Below are positions 34,417 to 44,882 of a stretch of 64,000 nt of DNA, in pieces. Under the pieces are notes generated by a model, which worked only from the letters and a program-made list of their open reading frames with translations, did not search any database and was not told the origin of the DNA. The stretch lies in the NCBI GenBank assembly GCA_964610505.1, contig CAZSXU010000005.1:62001-126000 (forward strand), in the 5' to 3' direction. The stretch is from CAZSXU01 sp964610505. GTDB taxonomy: Bacteria > Arandabacterota > Arandabacteria > JAGLYR01. The first letter of the stretch is position 1; each line of letters opens with the position of its first letter. A program made the translations under genes and the position numbers.

Positions 34417-37056
34417 CTAGCGCATCAGCACGAGCTTGCTGGATAGGGCGTGATCGCGACTTCGAACACGTAGGAAGTAGATTCCACTGGCCACCGGCGC
34501 GCCGTTCTCGTCGGTCCCATCCCAGATCAGGCGAACCTCTCGAGAGTATACCCAACCGGCGTTGAGCAGTCTGACCCTCCGGCCGTCCGTAGAGTAGACC
34601 GCGGCGTGCAGAGGATTGCCCCCCGCGTGGGCCGGGAGGGAAAGATTCACGATGGTCGATCCGGCGGTTGGGTTGGGATAGGACGAGATCTTCAGACGGT
34701 CGAGCCACACAGCATCCTCGGTCTCCTCTTCCACGTCGCCCACGTTGAAATCACCGCCCGAGTTCCCGTAGGAGACCGAATAGAAATCCACCGTATGCCC
34801 GCCGAGATCCCGCGCCCAGAAGAACTCGACGTAGCCGTCCTGGACATCGGTGGACGGGTAACCCGTGAGATCCACCTGAGTACCGTCCTCGCACATTCCA
34901 ACGACTTTGACGCGATTCGAGAACACCCAGGAGGAGGGCTTCAGGATCCGCAGCTGAACATCGGCTCCCGACGGCTGTTCGACCGCATACCGATTTCTGC
35001 CCGTCTTGCGCTGAACGAGGAAATGTTCCCCGCCGAGGTCCAGTCCATTGAACCGCGTGAACACACCGGCCAGCAGACTCCCGTTGATCGACGTCGCGCA
35101 GAGCCCCCGGGATGCAATCCGGTGGTCTCCGTAATCATAGGTATCCGTGTCGTGATTCCCGACCACCTCCACGTCCTCAAACACACTCCGGGTCACGGTC
35201 CTGTCGATGTCGAGGAACTCGAACTCGGTCATTCTCTTGCCGCAGCAAAGGGCCGCGACGGATCGCTGGAACGATTCGTCGATCCGCAGCCACTCACTGT
35301 TCACCATACCCGGCTCACCGGTCAGATCGAAACCGAGGCCGAACCCGTGCGCCAGGTTGTAGGTGAGCATCTCCTTGTTGTCGGTCATGACTTCCACGGC
35401 CAGATTGTGCTGGTAGAACGCGATCTTGTCGTGAGCCGTGAGCATCGTCAGCGGAAACACCACCCAGTTGTAATTGCCCCACGAGGAAATCCAGCCCGCT
35501 TTCTTGTCCAGCATGACGGAATCGAAGAACATCATCTCGATATCAAGAAGTGCGTCCAGCATCCCCTCGGTTGCAAGGGGAATCTGGCCGGAACTCGTCG
35601 CGGCGTTCTCGATCAGCGCATCCGTGTAGGAGGTGTAGCTCGCCTCTTCCGGATGGGTGTCGTAGGTCCACGGGCGATCGGCCACCTGGTCCTCAAACAA
35701 CAAATCGCACGGGTAGGTTTGGGTGAAATCCTGCACGGTCGCCGCTTGCCGTTGACTCACACGCGGGTCCGCGGGGCTCACGACGTATCCGCAGTTGGCG
35801 CCGTAGCATTCCTGGACCGGATTCCCATTGAGGTCACGCGCGGCGATGTCCAATCCGAGCGAATCCACCGTAGGGGAGTCCTCATCCCACCAGGTGGGAT
35901 TGGTGTAGGGCATGACCAGCTGGCCGCGAGCGCCGGCGTTGTCGAGAATGGAGAGGAACTCCGCCTCGCTTCCGTAGTCCGCATTGGGAGGCAGATAGTC
36001 CGGATAGTTGTTGTCGAATCCCCCGGACCAGAAGGATACCGGGTGAAGAAGCGCCGTGTTCGAGAGTTCGGCCGCTACGCTGTCCACCCACCCGAACACC
36101 GATCCCGATCCCGCCCATCCCCAATCGTACACGTGCTGGCAGTCGATCTTGACGAGAACAGCGTCCGACAGTCGCGGGTAAAGATCCCCGGCTTTCTCCT
36201 CAAGATCGCGCAGGACATCCCACCCCCGGTCGGCCCGATAATCGGCCAGCGTCTGGAGGATCGGAGAGCCCACCCGCAGCCGGAGAATCGGAGACATCCA
36301 CGGTTGGGACGGCTCGATCCAGGTGTGGAACATGTGATGATAGACGCTGACGCCGCCGGACCAGCTGCTGTACCCCAGTCCGAGTTCCGCGGGGTGGAAG
36401 GTCCCCTCTTCGGGAAGAGCGTAGAGCGCCATGTTCCCCTGTGTGGATTCCAGGGCCGCAAAATCGGCGAAGAGATGTTGATACTTCTGGAAGGTGCTTC
36501 GAAGTTCCTGGAAAAAGCTCCTCTTGAACGCCACCCCCTCGTAGTACGGGAAGTAGAACAGCTCCACCTCGTTCATGTCGAAGGAGAGCTGCGAAGGGAC
36601 ATAGACGATCGTGATCGGATCATCCGAACCGTTTTCCACGGCAGCGCGAATATCCAGGAGGTTCGCCTCGGACGCGCTCAATTCCACGGTCACACGGAGC
36701 GTTTCGCCGGAGCCGCTGTAGTCATACAGGAGGGTCAGAATCGACTGGCCGGCGTCCCAGGCATAGGAGAACACATGGGTGCCGGACGTCGGACTGAAGG
36801 TCGAGCTTCGCACCAAACCGGAAGCCCTGTGTTTCACCCACCACAGGTCATCATGGCTATTGCCCGGGGAGATGTCCTCACCGGAGATCCTGTCATGAAT
36901 GTACGTGATGGCGCCGTTGACTCTCGAGATCCCGATCTCGTAGTAGGCATCGTTTCCCAGCACCATCGGATCGGACGAATCGTCAAAGACGATCACCGCC
37001 GCTGCAGGAGACACTCCAAACACCAGCGACAGCAGCGAGACCCACAGACATCTCAT
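34417..37056 (-). CDS. Large secreted hydrolase-like protein (DUF6259-type) with FlgD-like C-terminus
   Basis: 879 residues from the ATG of MRCLWVSLLS; the signal peptide is 1-19 (ending SPAAA). An N-terminal beta-sandwich (about 20-265) resembles the supersandwich domain that precedes TIM barrels in GH31/36/101-type enzymes. The central barrel-like region (about 300-640) contains VLVKIDCQHVYDWGW, LLFEDQVADRPW and WGNYNWVVFPLTML; Asp and Glu in these motifs are candidates for catalysis. It most resembles DUF6259-type proteins as I recall them. The C-terminus (about 785-879) is a FlgD-like Ig domain with SYPNPTAGSTIV and the ending SSKLVLMR. Substrate unknown. Confidence 0.65.
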   Translation of the reverse strand: MRCLWVSLLSLVFGVSPAAAVIVFDDSSDPMVLGNDAYYEIGISRVNGAITYIHDRISGEDISPGNSHDDLWWVKHRASGLVRSSTFSPTSGTHVFSYAWDAGQSILTLLYDYSGSGETLRVTVELSASEANLLDIRAAVENGSDDPITIVYVPSQLSFDMNEVELFYFPYYEGVAFKRSFFQELRSTFQKYQHLFADFAALESTQGNMALYALPEEGTFHPAELGLGYSSWSGGVSVYHHMFHTWIEPSQPWMSPILRLRVGSPILQTLADYRADRGWDVLRDLEEKAGDLYPRLSDAVLVKIDCQHVYDWGWAGSGSVFGWVDSVAAELSNTALLHPVSFWSGGFDNNYPDYLPPNADYGSEAEFLSILDNAGARGQLVMPYTNPTWWDEDSPTVDSLGLDIAARDLNGNPVQECYGANCGYVVSPADPRVSQRQAATVQDFTQTYPCDLLFEDQVADRPWTYDTHPEEASYTSYTDALIENAATSSGQIPLATEGMLDALLDIEMMFFDSVMLDKKAGWISSWGNYNWVVFPLTMLTAHDKIAFYQHNLAVEVMTDNKEMLTYNLAHGFGLGFDLTGEPGMVNSEWLRIDESFQRSVAALCCGKRMTEFEFLDIDRTVTRSVFEDVEVVGNHDTDTYDYGDHRIASRGLCATSINGSLLAGVFTRFNGLDLGGEHFLVQRKTGRNRYAVEQPSGADVQLRILKPSSWVFSNRVKVVGMCEDGTQVDLTGYPSTDVQDGYVEFFWARDLGGHTVDFYSVSYGNSGGDFNVGDVEEETEDAVWLDRLKISSYPNPTAGSTIVNLSLPAHAGGNPLHAAVYSTDGRRVRLLNAGWVYSREVRLIWDGTDENGAPVASGIYFLRVRSRDHALSSKLVLMR

Positions 37057-37222
37057 TAGGAAAAAATCGAGTATAGCCCTACGATACACTTGGCGCGCTC
37101 CCTCCCCCCCAAGATTTCTTTCTTTGGAACAGATGCCGGCCAACGCGGAGAGAGCCTCTCGCGAGGCCCTCTCCATCTCTTGACCCACACTTCCACACAC
37201 CACCGATCAACCGTTCCCTCGA

Positions 37223-38206
37223 TTATTTTCTGAAGCGATCCTTCAGCTCTCCCCAGGATGAGGATTCCGCCGCCACCGGTGGTGCTTCCGAGCAGTCCAG
37301 CTTGATGGAGTCGAGCACTACCCAGCCGTCCACGTCCTGAGACTCAACGGCCACTTGAATCGAGAATGTATGGACGCCCGACCATCCCGTGATTCCTTGG
37401 ACGTCATAGACGAAAATGCCGGCCTCGTACCCGCGGCCGAGCTCGTGGTAGCTATAGGGTGCAACCTCCTCCTGAATTGCGAAGACGAAATTGGACAACT
37501 CCGCATCAGACTGGACAACCGCCGTCAGCGTCGGAGAATCATCGATGCTGAGCGTCAGCACCGGGGAGAGAACCTTGCCCCAAGCCACACCCGGAACCTC
37601 CTCGACGATGGCATAGGGCCCGCCGAGATCCGTGATGTTCGCATTGAAACCGGGATTCGTGCTATCGTCTCGCCAATTCGGATTCATGGGCTCGAAATCA
37701 TCCACCCAACCGGAGGTGTTGACGATTCGCATCTCATCGAAGCTGACCATTCCGGGCGTCGCCCACTCCACCCAGACTACGACCTTGAAGGACTTCTGGC
37801 CTGCCCAACCGGTGATCTCGCTCACATCCGCCGTGTAGGTGCCGGGGCCGTCTCCGATCACGAGTGTCTGCTCTTCGTACGGCGGGACCTCTTCCATGAT
37901 GTTGATGATGAAACGGCCGCTCACCGCCGTGCAAACGGCGTACAGCGAGTCGGAGTGAGGACCGCATCCGAACTGCGCAACGGTCCACGACGCAACTTCC
38001 GCCTTGCCGTAGTCGACGACGGCCGTGATCGTGCCGATGTCGCCGTCGGTTTCAATCGTCGTTTGCGAGGTGGTCCAGTCGCTCACATCCGAGAAATCCT
38101 CTTCCCATAGAGAAATCTGCCCGCTGGCCGGCGGCGCCACTCCAATCAGCACACATAGAGCAACGCCGACTACCGGTGCACACTTGACAACAGTATCTAG
38201 AGACAT
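37223..38206 (-). CDS. Secreted protein with an internally duplicated beta-sandwich
   Basis: 327 residues. Signal peptide at 1-29 (APPASGQ). Two homologous domains of about 140 residues each: the first has FIINIMEEVPPYEEQTLV and YTADVSEITGWAGQKSF, the second has FVFAIQEEVAPYSYHELG and FVYDVQGITGWSGVHTF. No catalytic motif is recognised. It ends in ESSSWGELKDRFRK, the C-terminal motif shared with two neighbours. GGAGGGTTGC precedes the ATG. A perfect-consensus promoter lies at 38369-38397. Likely an extracellular accessory or binding protein of the hydrolase cluster. Confidence 0.7.
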   Translation of the reverse strand: MSLDTVVKCAPVVGVALCVLIGVAPPASGQISLWEEDFSDVSDWTTSQTTIETDGDIGTITAVVDYGKAEVASWTVAQFGCGPHSDSLYAVCTAVSGRFIINIMEEVPPYEEQTLVIGDGPGTYTADVSEITGWAGQKSFKVVVWVEWATPGMVSFDEMRIVNTSGWVDDFEPMNPNWRDDSTNPGFNANITDLGGPYAIVEEVPGVAWGKVLSPVLTLSIDDSPTLTAVVQSDAELSNFVFAIQEEVAPYSYHELGRGYEAGIFVYDVQGITGWSGVHTFSIQVAVESQDVDGWVVLDSIKLDCSEAPPVAAESSSWGELKDRFRK

Positions 38207-38368
38207 GCAACCCTCCTTTTCGCCTACCGATTCGCTCCCCTACATCGACGAAAAACCCGTACCAAAACGCTCGCGCATCTCAACTGCACTCGAAACCGCT
38301 CTCCACAAACGCGCGGCGAGTCCCCCTAGAACAAACACGCTACCGATACCAGTTTGAAATCATTCTGT

Positions 38369-38397
38369 ATTATAACATTTCCCAAAAGAGATGTCAA
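38369..38397 (-). promoter_or_regulatory. Perfect-consensus sigma-70 promoter of the duplicated-domain gene
   Basis: Minus strand: -35 TTGACA, 17-base spacer, -10 TATAAT, all twelve positions consensus, inside an AT-rich patch. Start near 38362, about 155 bases before the ATG at 38206. The downstream 879-residue hydrolase gene probably shares the transcript. Confidence 0.9.
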
Positions 38398-38463
38398 GCC
38401 GGATATCAATGCCCCAATTCCTTCTTTACCAATCTCTTAAAGTCCCGGGACGATTCTTGCCTC

Positions 38464-40827
38464 CTATCGCACCAGAACCATCTTGGAACTGTAACTTTCT
38501 CCGGGAGTGGACATTACGCAGAAATAGACACCGCAGGCCACCCCGACCCCTCTGTCACTCCTCCCATCCCAGACAGCCTGATGCACCCCGGCGCTCAGGG
38601 CTTTCTCCAGGAGAACCCGCACGCGCCGACCGTGAATGTCGTAGACGGCGATCGAGACCATCTGCGGGCGTTCCAGGACGAACGGGATCGTGGTGGACGG
38701 ATTGAAGGGATTGGGGAAGTTCCTTCCCAGTCCCGTTCCGGACTGCAGATTCTCTTCACGCCCAACCGAGAGAACTCGAATGTCGGACGCGCCGATTTCA
38801 TCCACCCAGAAGGTCCCCCCGGCAGCTCCCGACCAGTCCGCAAAGAAGGCCACGCGTTTGAGCATGCCCGTGTTCACGTACTGCCCAACGAAGGAGTCGA
38901 GGGGTACGTGGTAGAACGTCCATTCGGGATGACAGACCAGGTAGTCGTAGTTGGCATAGCTCCCGGCGTCGTCCGCAATCTGGAATGTAAGATGGACACC
39001 CTCGGTTCCCCGGACGGCCACCTGGATGCCGTCGTAGTTGGACACATCCATCGGTGAATCGAAGGACGATTCCACTCCACCCCACCAGGGAGACTGATTG
39101 AGATCGAAGTTGACCTGCATGCACTTCTCGCCGCCTGCCGGCGTGTTCCAGCTGAGGTCCCAGGATTGAATCACCCCGCCATCGGTTGGTTTCTCGTACC
39201 ACATCTGCTGGAGGGCGGCCGAACTCGAGTAGCTCTCGAAGCTCTCGATGACGAGCGAATCCGCCTCGACGATTTCTTCGCCCTCAAGCGGGGCGGACAC
39301 TTGAAAGGCATCGAGGTATAACGCGCCCGGTTCGGTGTATCCCCGGATGCTCACGTTGAGATCGGTGATGTCCGCCCGGTCGGTGATTCCGTCAAGCGGG
39401 AGACTCCCCAGCGTGACCCATGTGTGTGGAACCAGATTGCAGGACGACACCAGAGTATCGCGGTCCCCGCCGGAGCCGCTCGTACACCAGATCGTCAGAT
39501 CCATCGTCCAGTATGTCTCGTTGAAGACCCGAAGATGAAGTGTATCCACGAGCCCCCAGTGGTACGGCGTCCGCGCATTTGCCGTGAAGGCGGCCCAGGA
39601 CGACCCGCTGTGTGCGGGATCGAAATTGCACTTCAGCGCGTGGTCCCCCTCGTACACGACCTCGGAGCTCAACTCTACGGAAATCGCATCGCCGGAATCC
39701 CCGGACGGCGACCATCCGTGGAGCGACAAATCCTCGCAGCGGTCCCAGTACGCTTCGCACGCCGTGACGTGGGCGTCGACGGTCCACGCCTGGTCCGTCG
39801 GCGTATCCCACATCGTTCGGGCCATCGGATCGACCGGATCCCACCACACGTCGTCATCCGTCCAGATCTGCCAACACGTTCCCGCCTTGCTCCTTCCAAT
39901 CCGCCAGAAGGCCCAGGGGCATTCCTTCGAGAGGCAGCCGCCCGTCACCGACGTGTAGTGGCTCTGAATCGCCGGCATTCCCGCGTCGCGCGTAGTGCCG
40001 AATTCCTCAATGAAGAGCAGTTTTCCCGCGGGCTCCGTGAGCACCCGGGCGTCGTCGATCCACGCGCTCAGGTCCCCACCGTAGAAATGCAGCGTGTACA
40101 CGTCCGCGTCGGGAATCACGCCCAGGGTCTGGATGTCGTCTCCGCACTCGCTCCCGTAGTACCGGCTGTATCCGGCGATACCCAGGGACACCAGCGTGCC
40201 GGGGTCAATGGACTTCACGTGGCCGGCGATCTCGTTGTGCCAGGACCGCATGTGCTCATATTTGAGGGAATCCGAGATATCCGCTTCGGGAAACTCGTCC
40301 CGGATCCAGGGTTCGTTCATGAGCTCCCAGGCCCAGATGACGTCGTCGATGTCCTTGTAGGGCTTCCCGTACAGGGGGTGCACATGATTGAGAATGGTCT
40401 CGATGCGGCTCTTGTAGAACACTCGGGCCATGGGTTCGGTGAAGAACTCCGTCGCCGTCCAATAGTCGAGATAGGAGGACTCGTTTCCGGGCCAGAGGAA
40501 GTAGGTGGTGTCAAATACGATCATGAGCACGACGCCGCGCTTGCGGGCTTCTTGAATCAGATAATCGACCCTGTCCAGGACGCCGTAGTCGTAGACCCCC
40601 ACGGTCTCGGGTTCAAAGTGGTAGGCGATCATGATCCTCAGGACGCGCAAGTCGCTGTCGGCCATCGCGTCGAGAGTTTCCCGAATGACGTCGTTCGATT
40701 CCAGATAGAGGAAAGGCTCGTTGGCTCCGGCCCAGAGGAAATCCGCCGTGGCCGGAGGGGCCGCTGCGCCCAGAGCCGCAGCCATCAGGGCGGCCAGGAA
40801 AAGCCGATGTTTCGCCAGACGACTCAC
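38464..40827 (-). CDS. Secreted GH5-type (mannanase-like) glycoside hydrolase, FlgD-like C-terminus
   Basis: 787 residues from a GTG at 40827 with GGAGG six bases upstream; signal peptide at about 1-28 (AAPPATA). The catalytic barrel (about 30-340) has the GH5 acid/base motif WELMNEPW (Glu172) and nucleophile motif FIEEFGTT (Glu275), closest in look to subfamily 7 endo-mannanases. Two carbohydrate-binding-like sandwiches follow (about 370-520 and 535-690). The FlgD-like Ig domain has NFPNPFNPSTTIPF and the ending SYSSKMVLVR. Activity on a beta-1,4-mannan-type polymer is a guess from the family. Confidence 0.8.
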   Translation of the reverse strand: MSRLAKHRLFLAALMAAALGAAAPPATADFLWAGANEPFLYLESNDVIRETLDAMADSDLRVLRIMIAYHFEPETVGVYDYGVLDRVDYLIQEARKRGVVLMIVFDTTYFLWPGNESSYLDYWTATEFFTEPMARVFYKSRIETILNHVHPLYGKPYKDIDDVIWAWELMNEPWIRDEFPEADISDSLKYEHMRSWHNEIAGHVKSIDPGTLVSLGIAGYSRYYGSECGDDIQTLGVIPDADVYTLHFYGGDLSAWIDDARVLTEPAGKLLFIEEFGTTRDAGMPAIQSHYTSVTGGCLSKECPWAFWRIGRSKAGTCWQIWTDDDVWWDPVDPMARTMWDTPTDQAWTVDAHVTACEAYWDRCEDLSLHGWSPSGDSGDAISVELSSEVVYEGDHALKCNFDPAHSGSSWAAFTANARTPYHWGLVDTLHLRVFNETYWTMDLTIWCTSGSGGDRDTLVSSCNLVPHTWVTLGSLPLDGITDRADITDLNVSIRGYTEPGALYLDAFQVSAPLEGEEIVEADSLVIESFESYSSSAALQQMWYEKPTDGGVIQSWDLSWNTPAGGEKCMQVNFDLNQSPWWGGVESSFDSPMDVSNYDGIQVAVRGTEGVHLTFQIADDAGSYANYDYLVCHPEWTFYHVPLDSFVGQYVNTGMLKRVAFFADWSGAAGGTFWVDEIGASDIRVLSVGREENLQSGTGLGRNFPNPFNPSTTIPFVLERPQMVSIAVYDIHGRRVRVLLEKALSAGVHQAVWDGRSDRGVGVACGVYFCVMSTPGESYSSKMVLVR

Positions 40828-40865
40828 CTCGAACCTCCGCAACTCCCTGCACGCGCTCTCTTCCA

Positions 40866-40895
40866 AGGATAGCACAGGAGCGGGCCGACAATCAA
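40866..40895 (-). promoter_or_regulatory. Sigma-70 promoter of the GH5-type gene
   Basis: Minus strand: -35 TTGATT, 18-base spacer ending TGC, -10 TATCCT. Start near 40859, about 32 bases before the GTG. A TTGTT-N2-AACAA inverted repeat lies just upstream at about 40904-40915 and could be an operator. Confidence 0.65.
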
Positions 40896-41053
40896 GGAGT
40901 CATTTGTTCAAACAAAACCCCGTGAATCAACATTACTCCCAGTACTTACAGCAGAATGCGGCAATCGCAAGGCGAAATCCGGGGTTTCTGTGTTCACAAT
41001 CAACAAACACTCCAAGGGAGTCGCTCGGCGTCGTCCGCCCAGCCCAAAACCCG

Positions 41054-41082
41054 TTGACGGAGGAGGACCGATCCAGTACGAT
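41054..41082 (+). promoter_or_regulatory. Sigma-70 promoter of the propionyl-CoA carboxylase operon
   Basis: -35 TTGACG, 17-base spacer, -10 TACGAT; start near 41089, about 66 bases before the TTG start codon at 41155. The upstream 150 bases hold no gene. A GTGTT-N11-AACAC inverted repeat is visible at 40990-41010. Confidence 0.65.
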
Positions 41083-41154
41083 AACGCCTCCAGGAAGGCC
41101 CGAGGGATGAACCAGGACTCTTTGATTCGGACCCACGGCGGAGAGGAGTGAGCC

Positions 41155-42705
<1,551 letters not shown>

Positions 42706-42757
42706 CCTCGGCGGCCCGCCCCACTCCGTGCGGGCCATTCGACGGAATCGACCCGCC

Positions 42758-44272
42758 ATGTTCAACAAGGTCCTCGTCGCCAATCGAGGTGAAATCGCCG
42801 TCCGGGTCATGCGGGCCCTGGCAGAAATGGGAATCCGCTCCGTCGCAGTATACTCCGAGGCCGATCGAGACGCGTACCACGTCCAGTTTGCCGAACAGGC
42901 CTACGCCATCGGCCCCGCAGAGTCCTCCAAGAGCTACCTCAACATGGATCCTATCCTCGAGGCGGCCCGCCGGTCCGGCAGTCAGGCCGTTCACCCGGGT
43001 TACGGGTTCCTCGCCGAGAACCCCGGGTTCGCCGAAGCCTGTGAGCAGATGGGGCTTGCATTCATCGGCCCCACCCCCGACGCCATCGAGACCATGGGGA
43101 GCAAGACCGGCGCCCGCAAGAAGATGCTCTCCGCGGGCGTGCCCGTGATCCCCGGGCACGACGAACCGCTGGTCTCCGAGGAGGAGGCCCTTGCGATCGC
43201 CCGCGAGTTGGGCTATCCGGTCCTCTTCAAAGCCGTGGCCGGCGGGGGAGGCAAGGGAATGCGGGTGGTCCATGAAGACAGTGAAGTCCCGGCCGCTCTT
43301 CGGGCGACCCGTGGCGAGTCGCTCTCGGCCTTCGGTTCGGCCGAGATCTATATGGAGAAGTACATCACCGAACCGCGGCACGTGGAGATCCAGATTCTTG
43401 CGGACCGGCAGGGTCACGCGATTCACCTCGGAGAGCGGGAGTGCTCCATTCAGCGGCGGTACCAGAAGCTGGTTGAGGAGAGCCCCTCGGTCGCCGTGGA
43501 TCCGGATCTCCGGATGCGGATGGGCGAAACGGCCGTGCGCGCGGCCGGCGCGGTCGGGTATCGAAACGCCGGTACGGTGGAGTTCATCCTGGGTGCGGAC
43601 GGGAAGTTCTATTTTCTGGAAATGAACACGAGGCTCCAGGTTGAACATCCGGTCACGGAGATGGTCACCGGCGTCGACCTGGTCAAGGAGCAGATCCGCA
43701 TCGCGGCCGGCGAACCGTTGCGTATTCAACAGGCGGACGTCGCCCCGAACGGGTGGGCCATCGAATGCCGGGTCTACGCGGAAGATCCGGCCCGCCAATT
43801 CATGCCCTCGGTCGGGGCCGTTCGTTGGCTGCGGACCCCGGAGGGCCCGGGGGTTCGGATCGACAGCGGCATTGCCCAGGGCTCCGAAGTGTCACTCTAC
43901 TACGATCCGATGATCTCGAAGCTGGTCACCTGGGGAGGACACCGGGACGAGGCCATCGCGCGCATGCGCCGCGCCCTGGAGGAGTATGTGATTTCGGGAG
44001 TGCAGACCACGATTCCCTTCCACCGCTGGGTGATGGGACACCCCCGATTCCAATCCGGGAAGTTTCACACGGGGTTCATCGATGAGAGCTTCCGGGCGGC
44101 GGAGGCGCTGGCGCTGTCCGATGACGACCGGACGGCGGCCGTCATCGCCGCGGCCCTGAAGTATCACGACAACCAGTTTCCTGAGTCCAGGGAGAGGTCC
44201 GGGCGCCTCACATCCGGCTGGAAGGTCGCCGGACGCTGTCAACTCCAGACCCGGAGAGTAGGTCGACTATGA
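42758..44272 (+). CDS. accC: Biotin carboxylase subunit of acyl-CoA carboxylase
   Basis: ATP-dependent carboxylation of biotin. 504 residues from the ATG of MFNKVLVANRGEIAVRVMRA. ATP-grasp glycine loop AVAGGGGKGMRVV, the biotin-carboxylase signature EYITEPRHVEIQILAD, catalytic FYFLEMNTRLQVEHPVTEMV. The C-terminal end is longer than a minimal AccC but has no biotin domain, which is supplied by the next gene. Its stop overlaps the next ATG in an ATGA arrangement. Confidence 0.95.
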   Translation: MFNKVLVANRGEIAVRVMRALAEMGIRSVAVYSEADRDAYHVQFAEQAYAIGPAESSKSYLNMDPILEAARRSGSQAVHPGYGFLAENPGFAEACEQMGLAFIGPTPDAIETMGSKTGARKKMLSAGVPVIPGHDEPLVSEEEALAIARELGYPVLFKAVAGGGGKGMRVVHEDSEVPAALRATRGESLSAFGSAEIYMEKYITEPRHVEIQILADRQGHAIHLGERECSIQRRYQKLVEESPSVAVDPDLRMRMGETAVRAAGAVGYRNAGTVEFILGADGKFYFLEMNTRLQVEHPVTEMVTGVDLVKEQIRIAAGEPLRIQQADVAPNGWAIECRVYAEDPARQFMPSVGAVRWLRTPEGPGVRIDSGIAQGSEVSLYYDPMISKLVTWGGHRDEAIARMRRALEEYVISGVQTTIPFHRWVMGHPRFQSGKFHTGFIDESFRAAEALALSDDDRTAAVIAAALKYHDNQFPESRERSGRLTSGWKVAGRCQLQTRRVGRL

Positions 44273-44808
44273 GCCCTCCGTACACGCGCAACCGGCAGCA
44301 GCTTCGAGCACGTGTGGGTGAGCAGACCGTCGATTTCTCGATCGAGGAAGAAAACGGCGTCTTTCGCGTCCAGATCGGCGAGGAATCTTTCGCCGTGCAC
44401 CGTCGAGAGCGCGGGCACGGAGGACCGATGTTTCTTCTCATCAACGACCATCCCCACGAGATCGACGTGGAGGAGCAGGCCGAAGGCTTTCGGGTGAACG
44501 TCTCGGGAGTGGCCCACACCGTGGAGATTCTCGACCCTCTGACGGCGCTGGCCAGAAAGGCGGTTCGAGAAAGTACGGGTCCCGAGATCGAGACCGTCGT
44601 CGCTCCGATGCCCGGCCTCGTGGTCTCTGTGGAAGTCGGGGTGGGCGACCGCGTCGATGCCGGAATGCCTCTGGTCGTCGTCGAAGCGATGAAAATGCAG
44701 AACGAGCTCGCCGCCGTCCACGGCGGGCTCGTCCGCCAGGTCAACGTGGAAGCCGGCCAGAAGGTGGACACCCATGACGCGTTGGTCGTCCTGGAGCGCG
44801 TCCGGTGA
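44269..44808 (+). CDS. Biotin carboxyl carrier protein of acyl-CoA carboxylase
   Basis: 179 residues. The C-terminal biotinyl domain (about 105-179) has the biotin-accepting Lys142 in VVEAMKMQNE and the preceding APMPGLVVSV strand. The N-terminal 100 residues are a beta-rich region probably corresponding to the BT domain that bridges carboxylase and carboxyltransferase subunits. Translationally coupled to accC. A 34-base segment covering its 3' end is repeated just downstream. Confidence 0.92.
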   Translation: MSPPYTRNRQQLRARVGEQTVDFSIEEENGVFRVQIGEESFAVHRRERGHGGPMFLLINDHPHEIDVEEQAEGFRVNVSGVAHTVEILDPLTALARKAVRESTGPEIETVVAPMPGLVVSVEVGVGDRVDAGMPLVVVEAMKMQNELAAVHGGLVRQVNVEAGQKVDTHDALVVLERVR

Positions 44809-44862
44809 ATCTTACGGTCGGCATTTGCCTGGAACGCGTCCGGTGAACCTTACGATCAACAT
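44791..44862. repeat. Short direct duplication at the 3' end of the biotin carrier gene
   Basis: A 34-base segment (44791-44824) containing the last codons and the stop of the carrier gene is repeated at 44829-44862 with about five differences and a 38-base offset. The second copy lies in the gap before the mutase gene and is not translated. Confidence 0.75.
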
Positions 44863-44882
44863 CCGCTCGGAGAGCTGGCCAA

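Noticed and set aside
34606..37059. An 817-codon plus-strand open frame opposite the 879-residue secreted protein
   Set aside because: It is the antisense shadow of a gene with a signal peptide and a recognisable FlgD-like C-terminus.
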